Origin: Amborella trichopoda
Taxonomy: Eukaryota > Streptophyta > Magnoliopsida > Amborellales > Amborellaceae
Direction of reading: 5' to 3'
Assembly (NCBI RefSeq): GCF_000471905.2
Contig: NW_006499824.1
Location: forward strand, 654,281 to 718,280
Length of the DNA stretch: 64,000 bases
Program-made: the position numbers and the translations under genes
Notes under the pieces: model-generated
Databases searched by the model: none
Told to the model about the DNA's origin: nothing
The model's input: only the letters and a program-made list of their open reading frames with translations
Shown: in pieces, positions 36,857 through 47,005 of the stretch
Layout of the letters: each line of letters begins with the position of its first letter
How positions within the stretch are numbered: the stretch's first letter is position 1

Positions 36857-37440
36857 ATTTTGTATAAGAGACACCTCAAAAAACCTATAGAAAACGATTG
36901 CTTTGATAATTAAAAACGGTCAAATTTATCATTTGAATATCGAGAAGTATGGATATAAAAAAGAGAAAGTATATAATGAGACTATTATCTTTGGTACGAA
37001 GTGATCACAATTAATCTTGACAATTAGATGAGAAATTGGATGACTGCATTTATTTCATAACCAAGGTCAAAGTTCAAAAGAAATTTTCTTGAACTTTGTC
37101 ATACATCCAAGCTATCACATTTCACATTAGATGGTTATAAATAATTGTGACATTCCTATAACAAAAATAACTGGTGCCATTGTATAAAATCCTTATAAAA
37201 AAACTAAAAAGAAATTTAGTTTTGAAAATAGTGGCTTGGATGGCATTATCTAGATCATTTAATTTTAAAAAACTTTAATTGTTCATAGATTTGTTCGATC
37301 TGTATAATTTTTGAACCTTTAAATTACAATAATTAGGGAGAACGATAATTTTTTGTATAATCGTAAGGCTTTGCAGCACCGAAACTTTATCTTTCATCAT
37401 AGTTTTGAGGTGCGCTTTACTTCAATAGTTCAAGAAGAAC
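36857..37440 (+). mobile_element. MITE family A copy interrupted by a family B repeat (pseudogene intron 3)
   Basis: First half 36857-36980 (cacctcaaaaaacctataga; atatcgagaagtatggat), second half about 37185-37440 (gttcatagatttgttcgatc; gttttgaggtgcgcttta). Between them, 36990-37165 is a reverse-oriented family B repeat (gttcaaaa...ttgaactttgtc; acattagatggttat), so B inserted into A. Confidence 0.6.
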
Positions 37441-38452
37441 AAATCTCAGCCTTTTCCTTTTTCATACTTTCAGAGGCTAATGTTCCGCATATGCAGCCCT
37501 GAAGGAAAAAGGTTACCATGCGTGAAAGAGAATATGTTTATTGTCTTGTTTAAGATAACTTGGTTTTCTTCGATCTTTGCCCTTGCATGTTCTAATTTAT
37601 CAGGATGGCATAGTTTTACTCGTCTATTTAAGGTTAATTAGCTTGTTTGTGCCACTTCGATAAACAAGTGCCAACCGATATTTCTTGTTAACCGCATAAT
37701 TATGATAAAATCCCTTGAATACATCATCTGGGTCTTATCCCAATTATTTGGGGCCCGTTGAAAATATGAGAACCCAAAATTTTTATAAACTTAATATAGT
37801 TATGAAACTGAATAGGATTTCGATATTTTGGTATACGGTTCTAGTAGGTTGTGACGGGATCCACTCGGTGGTGGCACAATGGCTCGGCTTGCTTGAACCG
37901 GTTCACTCCGGCCGATCTGCGGTCCGAGGAATTGCCTTTTACGACAATGGACATGGTCTCCCCCGACATGTCCAACAATTCTTAGGCTGTGGCATGAGGG
38001 TTGGTTTCATTGATTTATTGGTTCACAACAAACAAGGCGCGCCCACAAGTTAAATAAACCATTACTATGAACCCGTATATTGATGAACCGAACCCCTGGT
38101 TTCGTATTGCCTGGTCGTAATTGTGTGATTCGTGTTCCAAAAACTAGCATCCGGCTCTAATTATCTGATTTCCTATTTGCTTGGTCTTGATTTTTGTTAT
38201 TAACGAGTTGGATTGGGCGATACCTAATCATTTTTATTTTATTGAAGTGAACTTGAAAGCTTGGAGACAATCGATTCCAAAATTTTTATCCTGCCAGCCT
38301 CATTATCTGGCCCGACTTAGGGTGTTTTACATTTTGGGCAGGAGATTTTCATGCCACTGACTTACATTGATGAAAGGAAACGTCATGTGGCCATATTCCA
38401 TCATTTTGTAGGTTTTATGTTAGGGTACTCATACATGTGAGTATTTACTTAA

Positions 38453-38856
38453 TGGTGCGGTTTGTATCGAGCAGATTCTCTAAACAATCAAAGTAAAGCA
38501 TACCTTCAAATAGTGTTGAAAAATGTGTTTTCAATACTGAAAATCTTTGTGATAGACTTTAAATAAAAGTTTCATCTTTAATTATAAAATTTAAAGCTTA
38601 AAAAATAGTGTAGATCGAACAGATCTATAAAAACTTGAAAATCTTGGAAATCTAGGAAATTGAACATCAAAAAATGTGTTACAAGATGCATTATTTCCAA
38701 CTTGAAATCCATTTTTTTTTCTAATGTCTATGTATCTTGATGTCGAGATGATCAATTTGAGGATATTTGAGCATCAAAACAACATCTCCTAATGCAATTT
38801 TTGAGGTGGGCTCGAGTTTGATTGTTTAGAGCCTCGACTATATATAAACCTTTTCC
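38453..38856 (-). mobile_element. MITE family A copy with 9-bp target duplication (pseudogene intron 4)
   Basis: Left end ggtgcggtttgtatcgagc, right end tatataaaccttttcc. Flanks tttacttaa (38444-38452) and tttactcaa (38857-38865), 8/9. Confidence 0.88.
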
Positions 38857-40138
38857 TTTACTCAATATTTTGGATATTTAATACTTTTACTCCGTAATGT
38901 AATAACTTTTTGTTTAAAGGTATTTAAGTAATTATTCATGGGCAAAGTAGAAATTCATGATATAAAGAATACCATTTATTAACTGTCGTGGAATATGACA
39001 TTATCATGACATCATCACATGGAGCAATTATTACATCTTAACAACTAATAAATGCCATTAGTTTATTAAAAAAATATCCATCATACTCTTCTAATGACAA
39101 AAAATACTTTTACTAAAAAATATTTTTATTACAAAACAAAGACATGTGAGTATAAAAAAAAGTTTGAATACATTAAGGGAATACTCATAGGCATGAGGAC
39201 CTTTACACAATCGTATAAGTAATGGAGAGAAAATGTTATATATATATGGTATTCCATATGTATTTGAGCCAAATTTTTTGTACCTTGTGTACAAAGAGAA
39301 GTCCTAAGTTTAGCCATTTATGCATTTTCCAGAGGCAGAGATCAAGGAAACCCAGAGTCAGTCCGCAAAGACGCAATGGCAAGGTTGGGGGAAAACTTCC
39401 CATCAAAATTCTTGGAGATAATTGCAAATACAGATCTCTCCACACTCACACTGGCACCCTTGAAGTTTAGGTGGCCATGGGACTTAATCTTTAGACCTGC
39501 GAGCCGAGCCAATCTCACGGTCCCGGGCGATGCCATGCACCCTATGACACGGGACCTAGCTCAAGGTGGGTGCTCTGCCTTAGAGGATGCTGTTGTATTG
39601 GGAAGACACTTGGGGGGAGTTTTTCTGAAGAAACATAAATTTGAAGGAAAAGAAGTGGAAGTTAGTTTCAAGAACTATGTTAAAGAGAGAAAGTGGAGGG
39701 CAGCTGGTTTAATACTTGGGTCTCTTTTGTCTAGGTGGGTTCAAGGGGATGATGGATGGTGGTTGGTGAAAGCTATAAGGCATAAGGTGTTTTATGGGCT
39801 TCTTTACAGTAAACTTTTCAATGTCATTGATTATGACTGTAGGGTGTTGCCAGCACCTCCCTCTTACTTAAAAAGTGGTTTGGAGAGACAAACTGAAGCT
39901 GTTGAATTTTAGTTTAGAGGGCCAGATTTCGCCTTTTATGTGTGTTTGGACAACTTACAACTTTATGGATTGGATAATTGTAATAATGACCACGTGGTTT
40001 GAAAGTATATCCCATGTAATATAAGAGACTTCTTGCTTTTATAATGCGGTTAGTAATATAATACATATTCTAAGAAATAATGAGGATGCATTTTTTCTCT
40101 AACCAGTATCTTGAAGTGGTATTGCCATTGTTTTGACC

Positions 40139-40543
40139 GTGTTTGAATGATTGACTCAGGCCGAGTACTTGGCCTAGGCCCGACCTGAGTTAGGCCCAAG
40201 CCCAAAAGTACTACAAGAAATCCAAAGAATTAAAGTAAAATTAAACAAATCACATCTAAATGGGGTTAAAAAACTAGAAAAAAATGGATTTTGAAAAAAT
40301 CAATTTGGGATCGGTATTTTAAAAATAATCCAAAAAGACGGGGAAATCGAAAAACAAGTATTAATGGCCAAAAATACTTTTCAATATTTACCGAAATGAC
40401 ATAAAACATAAAAAAATAGATTAGAAATAAATTCATTATTTTTTAAATTTTCATAATTTCTTGTGAGTTTTTTTTTTTTTTAAGATCCCCAAGTTAGACA
40501 TCCAACTTAGGTATACTCGGCTTGCCCAAGTAATCGAACACCC
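40139..40543 (+). mobile_element. Inverted-repeat element with 9-bp target duplication
   Basis: The left end gtgtttgaatgattgactca, then ggccgagtacttgg, faces the right end tactcggcttgcccaagtaa, then tcgaacaccc. Flanks gttttgacc (40130-40138) and gttttgaca (40544-40552), 8/9. The middle (aaaaaatggattttgaaaaa; caagtattaatggcc) is related to family D (8188, 58023), while the ends differ. It lies about 230 bp after the pseudogene. Confidence 0.8.
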
Positions 40544-40869
40544 GTTTTGACAAGATTTTTCGTATGTCAGATTGTTTTTTTTTTTTCAATTGAACTTGAT
40601 CCTAAAACAATACCCTGACCATTATTGATAACGATCAAATAGAAGATATAGATAAAGAGTCAGAGAATCACAACTTAAACATTTAAGAAAGCCTAATACT
40701 CCTTATAGCTGTCGTCCTTATATTTCCTCTTCAATATTTTCCTTCTCCACAATGATTGTGCTAATCTTGTGTATTATACAGTGCCTAATATATCTTTCAG
40801 CTTACAAATCATGCACATTAGCACGATTTTTGTGGCACATGAGAAGCATTCTCATATAAAGACCATGGG
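40544..40869. other. Intergenic, no gene recognised
   Basis: AT-rich spacer between two elements; T-run near 40576-40587. Confidence 0.4.
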
Positions 40870-41136
40870 TAGGGGTGGCAATAAGCCGGGTAGCCTGGCC
40901 CGGTCAGGTCCTAAAAAGCTAAGGCATGAGCAATTTAGCCCGAGGGATGGGCCTAGGCCAGATCAAGACAGGCCCGACTAGGCCTTTATTTATTTATTTA
41001 TTTAATCTTTTTTACATTATTTTCTTTTAATTTTATCTAGTGCGGCCCAAATAGGCAGAACCAAGCCTGGGCCAGCCCTCAAGGTTATAGGGCCGTACGG
41101 GCTAGCTCGGCCCAACCCTCCCTGTTGCCGGCCCTA
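40870..41136. mobile_element. GC-rich inverted-repeat element with GGGTGGCAA-type end
   Basis: Left end taggggtggcaataagccgg faces right end ccctgttgccggcccta. Ends are full of GGCCC/GGGCC words, the middle is AT-rich. No matching flanks. Ends like this occur in plant non-autonomous elements, often assigned to hAT (family knowledge). Confidence 0.55.
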
Positions 41137-41236
41137 AACATAATAAGTTCAATCTCTATTATTCATTAGCTTCTCATGATCATGCATCAGACCCTTCATT
41201 GTGTTAGTGCAATTCGTTATTGGATTGCTACTATCT

Positions 41237-41410
41237 AAGGGTTGCAATGGGCGGGCCAGCCTTGGCCCTGGCACAACCCTAGACCCCATAGGGCCGGCCT
41301 AGGCTCAGCCGACAAGGGCCCTAGCCCAGCCGTCGGGCCACAATTTGTTGCCTAGGACCCACTTTTTAAGGCCTAGGCCGACTCGGCCACCTGGCCCATT
41401 GTCAACCCTA
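41237..41410. mobile_element. Short GC-rich inverted-repeat element with 9-bp flanks
   Basis: Left end aagggttgcaatgggcgggc and right end ggcccattgtcaacccta are inverted partners. Flanks ctactatct (41228-41236) and ctattatct (41411-41419), 8/9. 174 bp, no coding capacity. Confidence 0.7.
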
Positions 41411-41438
41411 CTATTATCTAGTACGACTAATACTACAT

Positions 41439-41791
41439 GGGTGCGATTTGTATAGAGCTGAGGCTCTAAACAATTAGAGTAAAACACACATTCAAATAGT
41501 GTCGAGAAATGTGGTTTCAATACTGGAAGTCTTTGTGATAGCCTTAAAATATATTGTAATTTTAATTAAAAAATTTAAAGTTTATTGAGTAGATCTATGA
41601 AAATTTGAAAATCTTGAAAGTTGACAGTCCAGCTACAAGATAAACTTTTTTTTAAAACATGAAATTCATGTCCATGTTGATGTCAAGATGATCAAGACAT
41701 TCGAGGATAAAAAAACAACCTCATCTATTGAAATTTTTGAGGTGGCTCTAATTTGATTGGTTTGAGCCTCGACTCTGTATAAACTTTTTCC
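41439..41791 (-). mobile_element. MITE family A copy with 9-bp target duplication
   Basis: Left end gggtgcgatttgtatagagc, right end ctgtataaactttttcc. Flanks atactacat (41430-41438) and atactaaat (41792-41800), 8/9. It sits 19 bp from the end of the preceding element's flank. Confidence 0.88.
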
Positions 41792-41800
41792 ATACTAAAT

Positions 41801-43239
41801 AGAGATATTATCATATTTAGTTACAAGACATGGAGTGCTCAGACCTCACCCATCTCAGCGAATGATTGGTCATAACGCTTGTCATTAAGCATGCTAAAGA
41901 TTTAATTAGGTTTACTTTAGTTCAAATTAAGCGCCATATTATGGGCTTATTAGGCAGTGTCAACGAGTGTATAATGGTTTCCCTGCCACGTAAGAACATC
42001 TTAAATGGTCCGCACAAATGAAATACGAAATATTGCATAAGAACCGGAAATAATTTGTGGTATTACTACATGGTCAAATGTTTTTTCCAATTTTAAGGAT
42101 AGGTCTTTTTTGTATTTTTTAGTTCTAATTTTGCCCCATTCAATCTTGCAATATTGAATTGTTTTTTTTTTGTTATTATTTTTGTGAATTCTAGGGCAAT
42201 TTGACGCCTCATATATCAACCCACTCCATTTCTGAGGTAGCTCAATATTAGAAACATCGGACCATCATATGCTTATTTTTAATTTTATTTTTGAAGTAAG
42301 AACCAGTCGAAAGCTAGAAAGATTGTAATGTATTTAAAAATAAAAAATAGAACGATATGCTATCTCCAAAATCAAACCGCCCCTTGCGTCGCTACTCCAT
42401 CTCAAACTTCAGCGCGAGAGAGAATGATACGATGGGTTGACCCCAACTATCAGCATCATGTCCATGCCCATGCCCATGTCCATGCCCTGTGCGGTCTGAA
42501 ATTGATATGAAGTGTTGGCTCCCCCCCCCCCAAAGAAATAGTTTGAGAAGGAAGAGCAGGGGGTTCTCTCACCCAGGTTGGAGTTCGGGTGATCACTTCG
42601 TCAACAAGCGGCAATCTGATGTTTGATGTTGGAGATATCGATTTTTTTTTAATTTATTCTTTTAGATTTAAACATATTTTAAAAGTTCCAACTCATTCAT
42701 ACTTAAAAAAAGAAATTTTTTTTTGAAATGGGCCATTTTGAAGTTTCTACTGTCAGGCCGCCACAGAAATAAACTAGTCTAATATCTGCTGGGGCATTGG
42801 ACTGCCCTAGAAATAACAAAAATAGAAATAACACAAATAAAAGGAAAGTGTGATTTTTGCAATATTGAATCAATGGAAAAATTGATATAAAAAACAACCA
42901 AAAAAAAAAGGGACATGGGACAAAATTGGAAAAAGCTTTTTACCTTACGGTAATTTGGCAAATTATTTTTTATCCGTCTGTAAGTCTTCCAAGCAAATAT
43001 CTTCGTGGGAAATATTTCATGGCTGGCGACACAACATTATGTAGCGTGGCTACCAGTTGGTACCCATTTGACTAATCAAGATAGCACCCTCGAGCTACGT
43101 GATGAAGTCTCCGACTTCATTTTCACCAAATGGGCGGGGAGCCTAAATCACCACTGGCTTATCTTTTGTTTTTAGAGAAATATATATGTATATCCTATTT
43201 TGGTATATCATTACCCAACAGATCCAAAGTTTTAAAAGA
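41801..43239. other. Intergenic, no gene recognised
   Basis: Contains a CCATGY hexamer repeat (about 42458-42487), a C10 run at about 42521-42530, and T-runs. No gene or domain. Confidence 0.45.
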
Positions 43240-43419
43240 TTTTTGATGCAGAAAAATAATAAATAAAAAAATAAAATAAAAATGATTGAGAGATTATATT
43301 CTCTATCTAGGTTTGCAAGGGAATCCACCTTAAGATCTTTTCACAAGATCAAAATACTATCTTTTTTTTTTTTTCAAACACTGTCTCTACAAATAATGGA
43401 CCTCTTCACTTTAAATATA

Positions 43420-44099
43420 GGGAAAATTGCATATAACCCCTAACTTTCTAGACAGCCTCCCCTCAGCCAATCTTTTTATCGTAACTTTTACCCCAAAATG
43501 AACATTTTTAGCAAATACCCCCAAGTAAAAGAGGCATCATTTTCTTGACAAAAATGCCATTATCCGTACATGATGGTGTCACATCCCGTAGGGTGCTCAA
43601 TGACTAGAAAGAATGTCGGACCGAGTCGACAATATGCAGGACCGAGTGCACATTGTTACACAATAATTGCCTGACCAAATGGGGACATTGTCGGACCGCA
43701 TTTTGGGCCTATTGCTGGACCGCATGAGCATATTGCCAGACCGCATGAGCCTATTGCCAGGCCCCTCTTTGGTTGTGCCGGACCACGAGCCTATTGCCGG
43801 ATTGCTCTTTGACAGTGCCATACCGCTTTGGGATATTGTTGGACCGCTCGTTTATATTGCCGGACCACCTTTTTGTGTGTGTTATGGAAAAAGTTAAGTC
43901 GTCAGTGTTAGAAGAGAGATATAGCCTTTTGGTCCTACAAACTATGACTTTTTGACTTGGGGGTATTTGATAGAGAATTTTGTTTTGGGGTAAAAGTTGC
44001 GATAAACAAAATGGTTAAGGAGAGGATGTAAAGAAAACAGAGTCAAGGGATTTATTTTAATTTTATTTTGTTTTTTGTTTTTTGTTTTGTAATTTTCCC
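43420..44099. mobile_element. Inverted-repeat element with minisatellite core and perfect 9-bp flanks
   Basis: Ends are gggaaaatt (left) and aattttccc (right). Longer inverted repeats run inward: cttttaccccaaaatgaaca with ttttgttttggggtaaaagt, and aaatacccccaagt with acttgggggtattt. The same 9 bp, ttaaatata, flanks both sides (43411-43419 and 44100-44108). The core (43613-43880) is a degenerate tandem array of CGGACCG-type units. It is inserted in an LTR, whose sequence continues on both sides. No coding capacity. Confidence 0.88.
43613..43880 (+). repeat. CGGACCG minisatellite
   Basis: About ten degenerate units of roughly 25 bp around attgc(c/t)ggaccgcatgagc. Open frames on both strands here are products of the repeat, not genes. 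Confidence 0.75.
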
Positions 44100-44218
44100 T
44101 TAAATATAAACTAAAAACACAATAATAAAAATTAAATAAAAATAAAACTTAAATTCCATCTCCCCTTATCTCTTAAAAACAAGTCTAAGATATCTTAACC
44201 AAACTCAACCATATTAAT

Positions 44219-44221
<3 letters not shown>

Positions 44222-44269
<48 letters not shown>
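44222..44269. repeat. (TA)24 microsatellite
   Basis: Uninterrupted TA dinucleotides over 48 bp, ending 20 bp before the assembly gap. Confidence 0.97.
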
Positions 44270-44270
<1 letters not shown>

Positions 44271-44289
44271 TACTTAAACTTAAAAAAAC

Positions 44290-44473
44290 NNNNNNNNNNN
44301 NNNNNNNNNNNNNNNNNNNNNNNNNNNNNNNNNNNNNNNNNNNNNNNNNNNNNNNNNNNNNNNNNNNNNNNNNNNNNNNNNNNNNNNNNNNNNNNNNNNN
44401 NNNNNNNNNNNNNNNNNNNNNNNNNNNNNNNNNNNNNNNNNNNNNNNNNNNNNNNNNNNNNNNNNNNNNNNNN
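44290..44473. other. Assembly gap (184 N)
   Basis: Run of N next to the TA microsatellite; the missing part should include the left end of the MITE at 44474. Confidence 0.98.
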
Positions 44474-44737
44474 TATTTTAAAAATTTAAAAAATGGTTAA
44501 AAATCAAGTAGATCTAAAAACATATGAAATGTAGAAAATGGACGGTGTAGATAATATGTTGTAAAATGCACTATTTCTGAGACTTAAAATCGTTTTATTT
44601 TTCATATTCATACATCTCGATGTCGAGATGATCAATCAAAGGGTTTTTCATCATTAGGACTACCCTTTTCGATGGATTTTTGAGGGGGCATCCGTAGTTC
44701 TACATTATAAGGTAACATCCTTATATAAACTTTTTCC
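44474..44737 (-). mobile_element. MITE family A copy, left end lost in the gap
   Basis: Very close to 4425-4635 (tagataatatgttgtaaaatg; ctcgatgtcgagatgatcaa; tctacattataaggt) and ends aaactttttcc. The two copies form a subfamily. Confidence 0.85.
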
Positions 44738-44929
44738 AACTTCAAATTCTACCCCTTAAATCTCTACAAATAAAAAAGCAAGAATAACTTTAAAGAAAAC
44801 TAGAAATTCAAATGAAATATTTTTTATGTCTTGGAAAATATAAAAATAAAAAGTTAAAAATTAATATTTATTTGGATCATTCTTCTGGGGTTGAGACATG
44901 CTCGACCTTGAGCTTACGTCCTTCTAAGG

Positions 44930-45390
44930 CTAATTGAATATTTGGTGATGTAGGCCTACTATTTTTCTCAGTACTTTGTCTTTAATAAACCAAATACTTT
45001 GTACGCAACTTGAAGTAGAACATTGGGATATTGAGCTTAATCTTGATTTCTTTTTTAAGCTTCTCATGTAACTTTGGAAGATCGATCTTGCTATCAATAT
45101 TTGGTGGATTTTCATTAGATCGTGGTTCCTGTACCGCAATTTCGTTGTTATAAATAGGATTGACATCTGAATAGATTGTAGAGGTAGTTTTTCTATCTAA
45201 AGTAAAAGGTGGCGCCATATTTATATGATTTTGAGCACTATCTTCTCGAGGAATAATATTATCTAACAATTACAACCGTTGATTTATTTCATGAACTCTG
45301 CTTTAAACATTTTCCATGACTTTGGTTAAATTTTCTAAAACTTGTCTCATGCGAATATTCATAGCAGGATTGACTTTCGGTGGCATTACA
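44930..45390 (-). pseudogene. Unidentified ORF in gag position of the short LTR element
   Basis: Starting near 45385 on the minus strand: MPPKVNPAMNIRMRQVLENL, then stops, then a longer open part (about 45269-44982) with INMAPPFTLDRKTTSTIYSD and DSKIDLPKLHEKLKKEIKIK. It is hydrophilic, with coiled-coil-like Leu/Glu/Lys spacing at the start. I do not recognise a family. Position right after the primer site suggests a gag-like or captured ORF, now broken by stops. Confidence 0.4.
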
Positions 45391-45401
45391 ATAACATGAT
45401 A

Positions 45402-45424
45402 TTCTTTGATTTGATACCAACAAA
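45402..45424 (-). other. Probable primer-binding site of the short LTR element
   Basis: Minus strand reads ttggtatcaaatcaaag, close to the Met-tRNA type TGGTATCAgAgC primer site, immediately next to the LTR at 45425. Confidence 0.5.
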
Positions 45425-45910
45425 TTCATTGAAAAATACAATAAATAAAAAATAAAATAAAAATAGTTGAGAAATTATACCTTCTTTCTACTAGGGAGGC
45501 CATCACAAGATCAAAACAATATCTTTTTTCCGATCACTTTCGTTACAAAGAAGGGACCTGTTCCCTTTTAATACAAATTAAGACGAGTAATAATAAAAAT
45601 AAAAAAATAAAAAACTAAACTTTATCTCTCCCTTTTATCTTAAAAACATGTCTAACATATCATGTCCAATTCAACCATGATTTTTTTTAAGAAAAACTTA
45701 ACTTTCAATTCTACCCTTAAATCTTTATAACTAAAAAAAGATAAAAATAACCCTAAATAAAATTAAAATTCTAAATAAAATATTTTTTAATTCCTAAAAA
45801 ATAGAAAAATAAAAATTTAGTTATTTTTTTATTTGCATAAGTTTCTATGGCCCAAATATCCTACAATACATATCTTTTAAACCCCTAACCCATATTATAA
45901 AGAGAGAGGG

Positions 45911-47005
45911 GTTTAGAAAGAAATAGATGGAAGTGTCTTTTTTAACTTTGTTTGAGCCAAAAAAAAGACGTGGTCAAATTAGGTAAACTCAGTCCTGCTG
46001 GGTGTCAAACAAACATTTCCTTGAGTTTTGAGCAGAGGCTGAGCACATGGTCGGTCTAACTTAATTTCATCTCTATTCTTTAATCGTGCCCTTCAATCTC
46101 TAATTTCTATCTCAAAGAACTTATCGTGTGGTTGCGATTAGATGATGAGATTTTGTAATTCAGTGGAGAAAATACGTCCTTACCCGTTTTTTTGAAGTGG
46201 ATTAGTTGGGTGTTAGTGGTGGGAATAAAAATCATGGGGACCAGGATGTAGGATGTGGGGTGCTACCACCACGATCCTAACCCCTTTCCCTGCAAGATGG
46301 AATTAGACTATCAATTCGGCTATCCTGTATCATATTTCTTTCCAATACAGCTTAAGATATGGAACTATACAACTTTTTTTTATTGTTGAATTCGGAACCA
46401 GCTGAAATAACGAGAAGGTACTGGTTTTTATTTTTTATTTTTTTGGTCAACTTTGATAGTAGGGCAGTGTCTTTTAATGTAGGGCACTTGAGACCGGTTG
46501 GAGGTCCCTATCACTAATTGTGGTATTAGACCACAATAAAGACCGAATATGAGATCTCAGACCACCACAGCGACGGTCCGAGGTTGGGGACCTCGAGCCA
46601 CCACCACATGGAGCTCAGTCCTGTGAGCAGTCCGACGTCCTTATCCTGGACATACACTAATGTAGTATCATACCACGTTTCTTAACTGGACCGGTATTCT
46701 GGAAATTAAAGAGAGAGCGATAGAGAAGAAAAAAACTAAGAAAAAAGAGAAATATAATAGGATCTCATTCTTTGACTTCAAATCAATGCCATCTCAATGC
46801 ACCTCAGCACATTACATTATACCCATATCTATAATCAACAAATAAACTCTCAAGTGTATAATTATCTATATATTTACATATTGCAAACTTAAATATGTTT
46901 AGGGTAAAAGTAATAGCTATTCACAAGTGTTCTTCCCTGAAAACACTAAACCTTGTCGAGCGACAAACTCAATGAATACTTGAAAGAATCAATGGCGATG
47001 CACTA
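45911..47005. other. 3' flank of the UPF0496 gene
   Basis: No gene recognised. A GC-richer patch at 46495-46690 (gtccgaggttggggacctcg; ggtccctatcac) may be a repeat, unidentified. The UPF0496 stop codon lies at 47006-47008. Confidence 0.4.

Larger units (their letters stand above)
34843..39912 (+). pseudogene. FAD-dependent monooxygenase pseudogene, exons 2-5
   Basis: Paralogue of the gene at 15015-17962. Exon 2: 34843-34911 (SCVTSLATGVSQPTRLTYGP). Exon 3: 36635-36797, with LRCIHRKVLLEALGEDL but an in-frame TAG at 36768-36770. Exon 4: 37838-38036, with VLVGCDGIHSVVAQWLGL and an 11-codon deletion. Its acceptor AG reads CG and its donor GT reads GC. Exon 5: 39333-39912, with a 1-base deletion near 39346-39350, then intact PGDAMHPMTRDLAQGGCSAL to the stop. 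Phases otherwise match the intact gene, so the loss looks fairly recent. The FAD-binding half of exon 1 is missing (see 23629-23708). No full protein is possible. A short transcript over exon 5 cannot be excluded. Confidence 0.88.
43240..45910 (-). mobile_element. Non-autonomous LTR element, minus strand, with nested insertions
   Basis: LTR at about 45425-45910 pairs with a second LTR at about 43240-44880. They share aataaaataaaaat, then cacaagatcaaaac/cacaagatcaaaat, tcttaaaaaca(t/a)gtct and caattctaccc/caaattctacccc. The second LTR is split by a 680-bp element (43420-44099), an AT microsatellite, a gap and a MITE (44474-44737). The interior is only about 500 bp, with a primer-binding site and a gag-position ORF, and no pol. 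It is therefore a LARD/TRIM-like element. Confidence 0.6.

Noticed and set aside
37838-38053. Exon 4 of the second monooxygenase as part of a functional gene
   Set aside because: Both splice sites are non-consensus and the neighbouring exons carry a stop and a frameshift, so a functional reading would need several coincidences.
43597-43897. Overlapping frames on both strands with repeated DRM/RSGN words
   Set aside because: Direct consequence of the CGGACCG minisatellite, open on both strands because of its periodicity.
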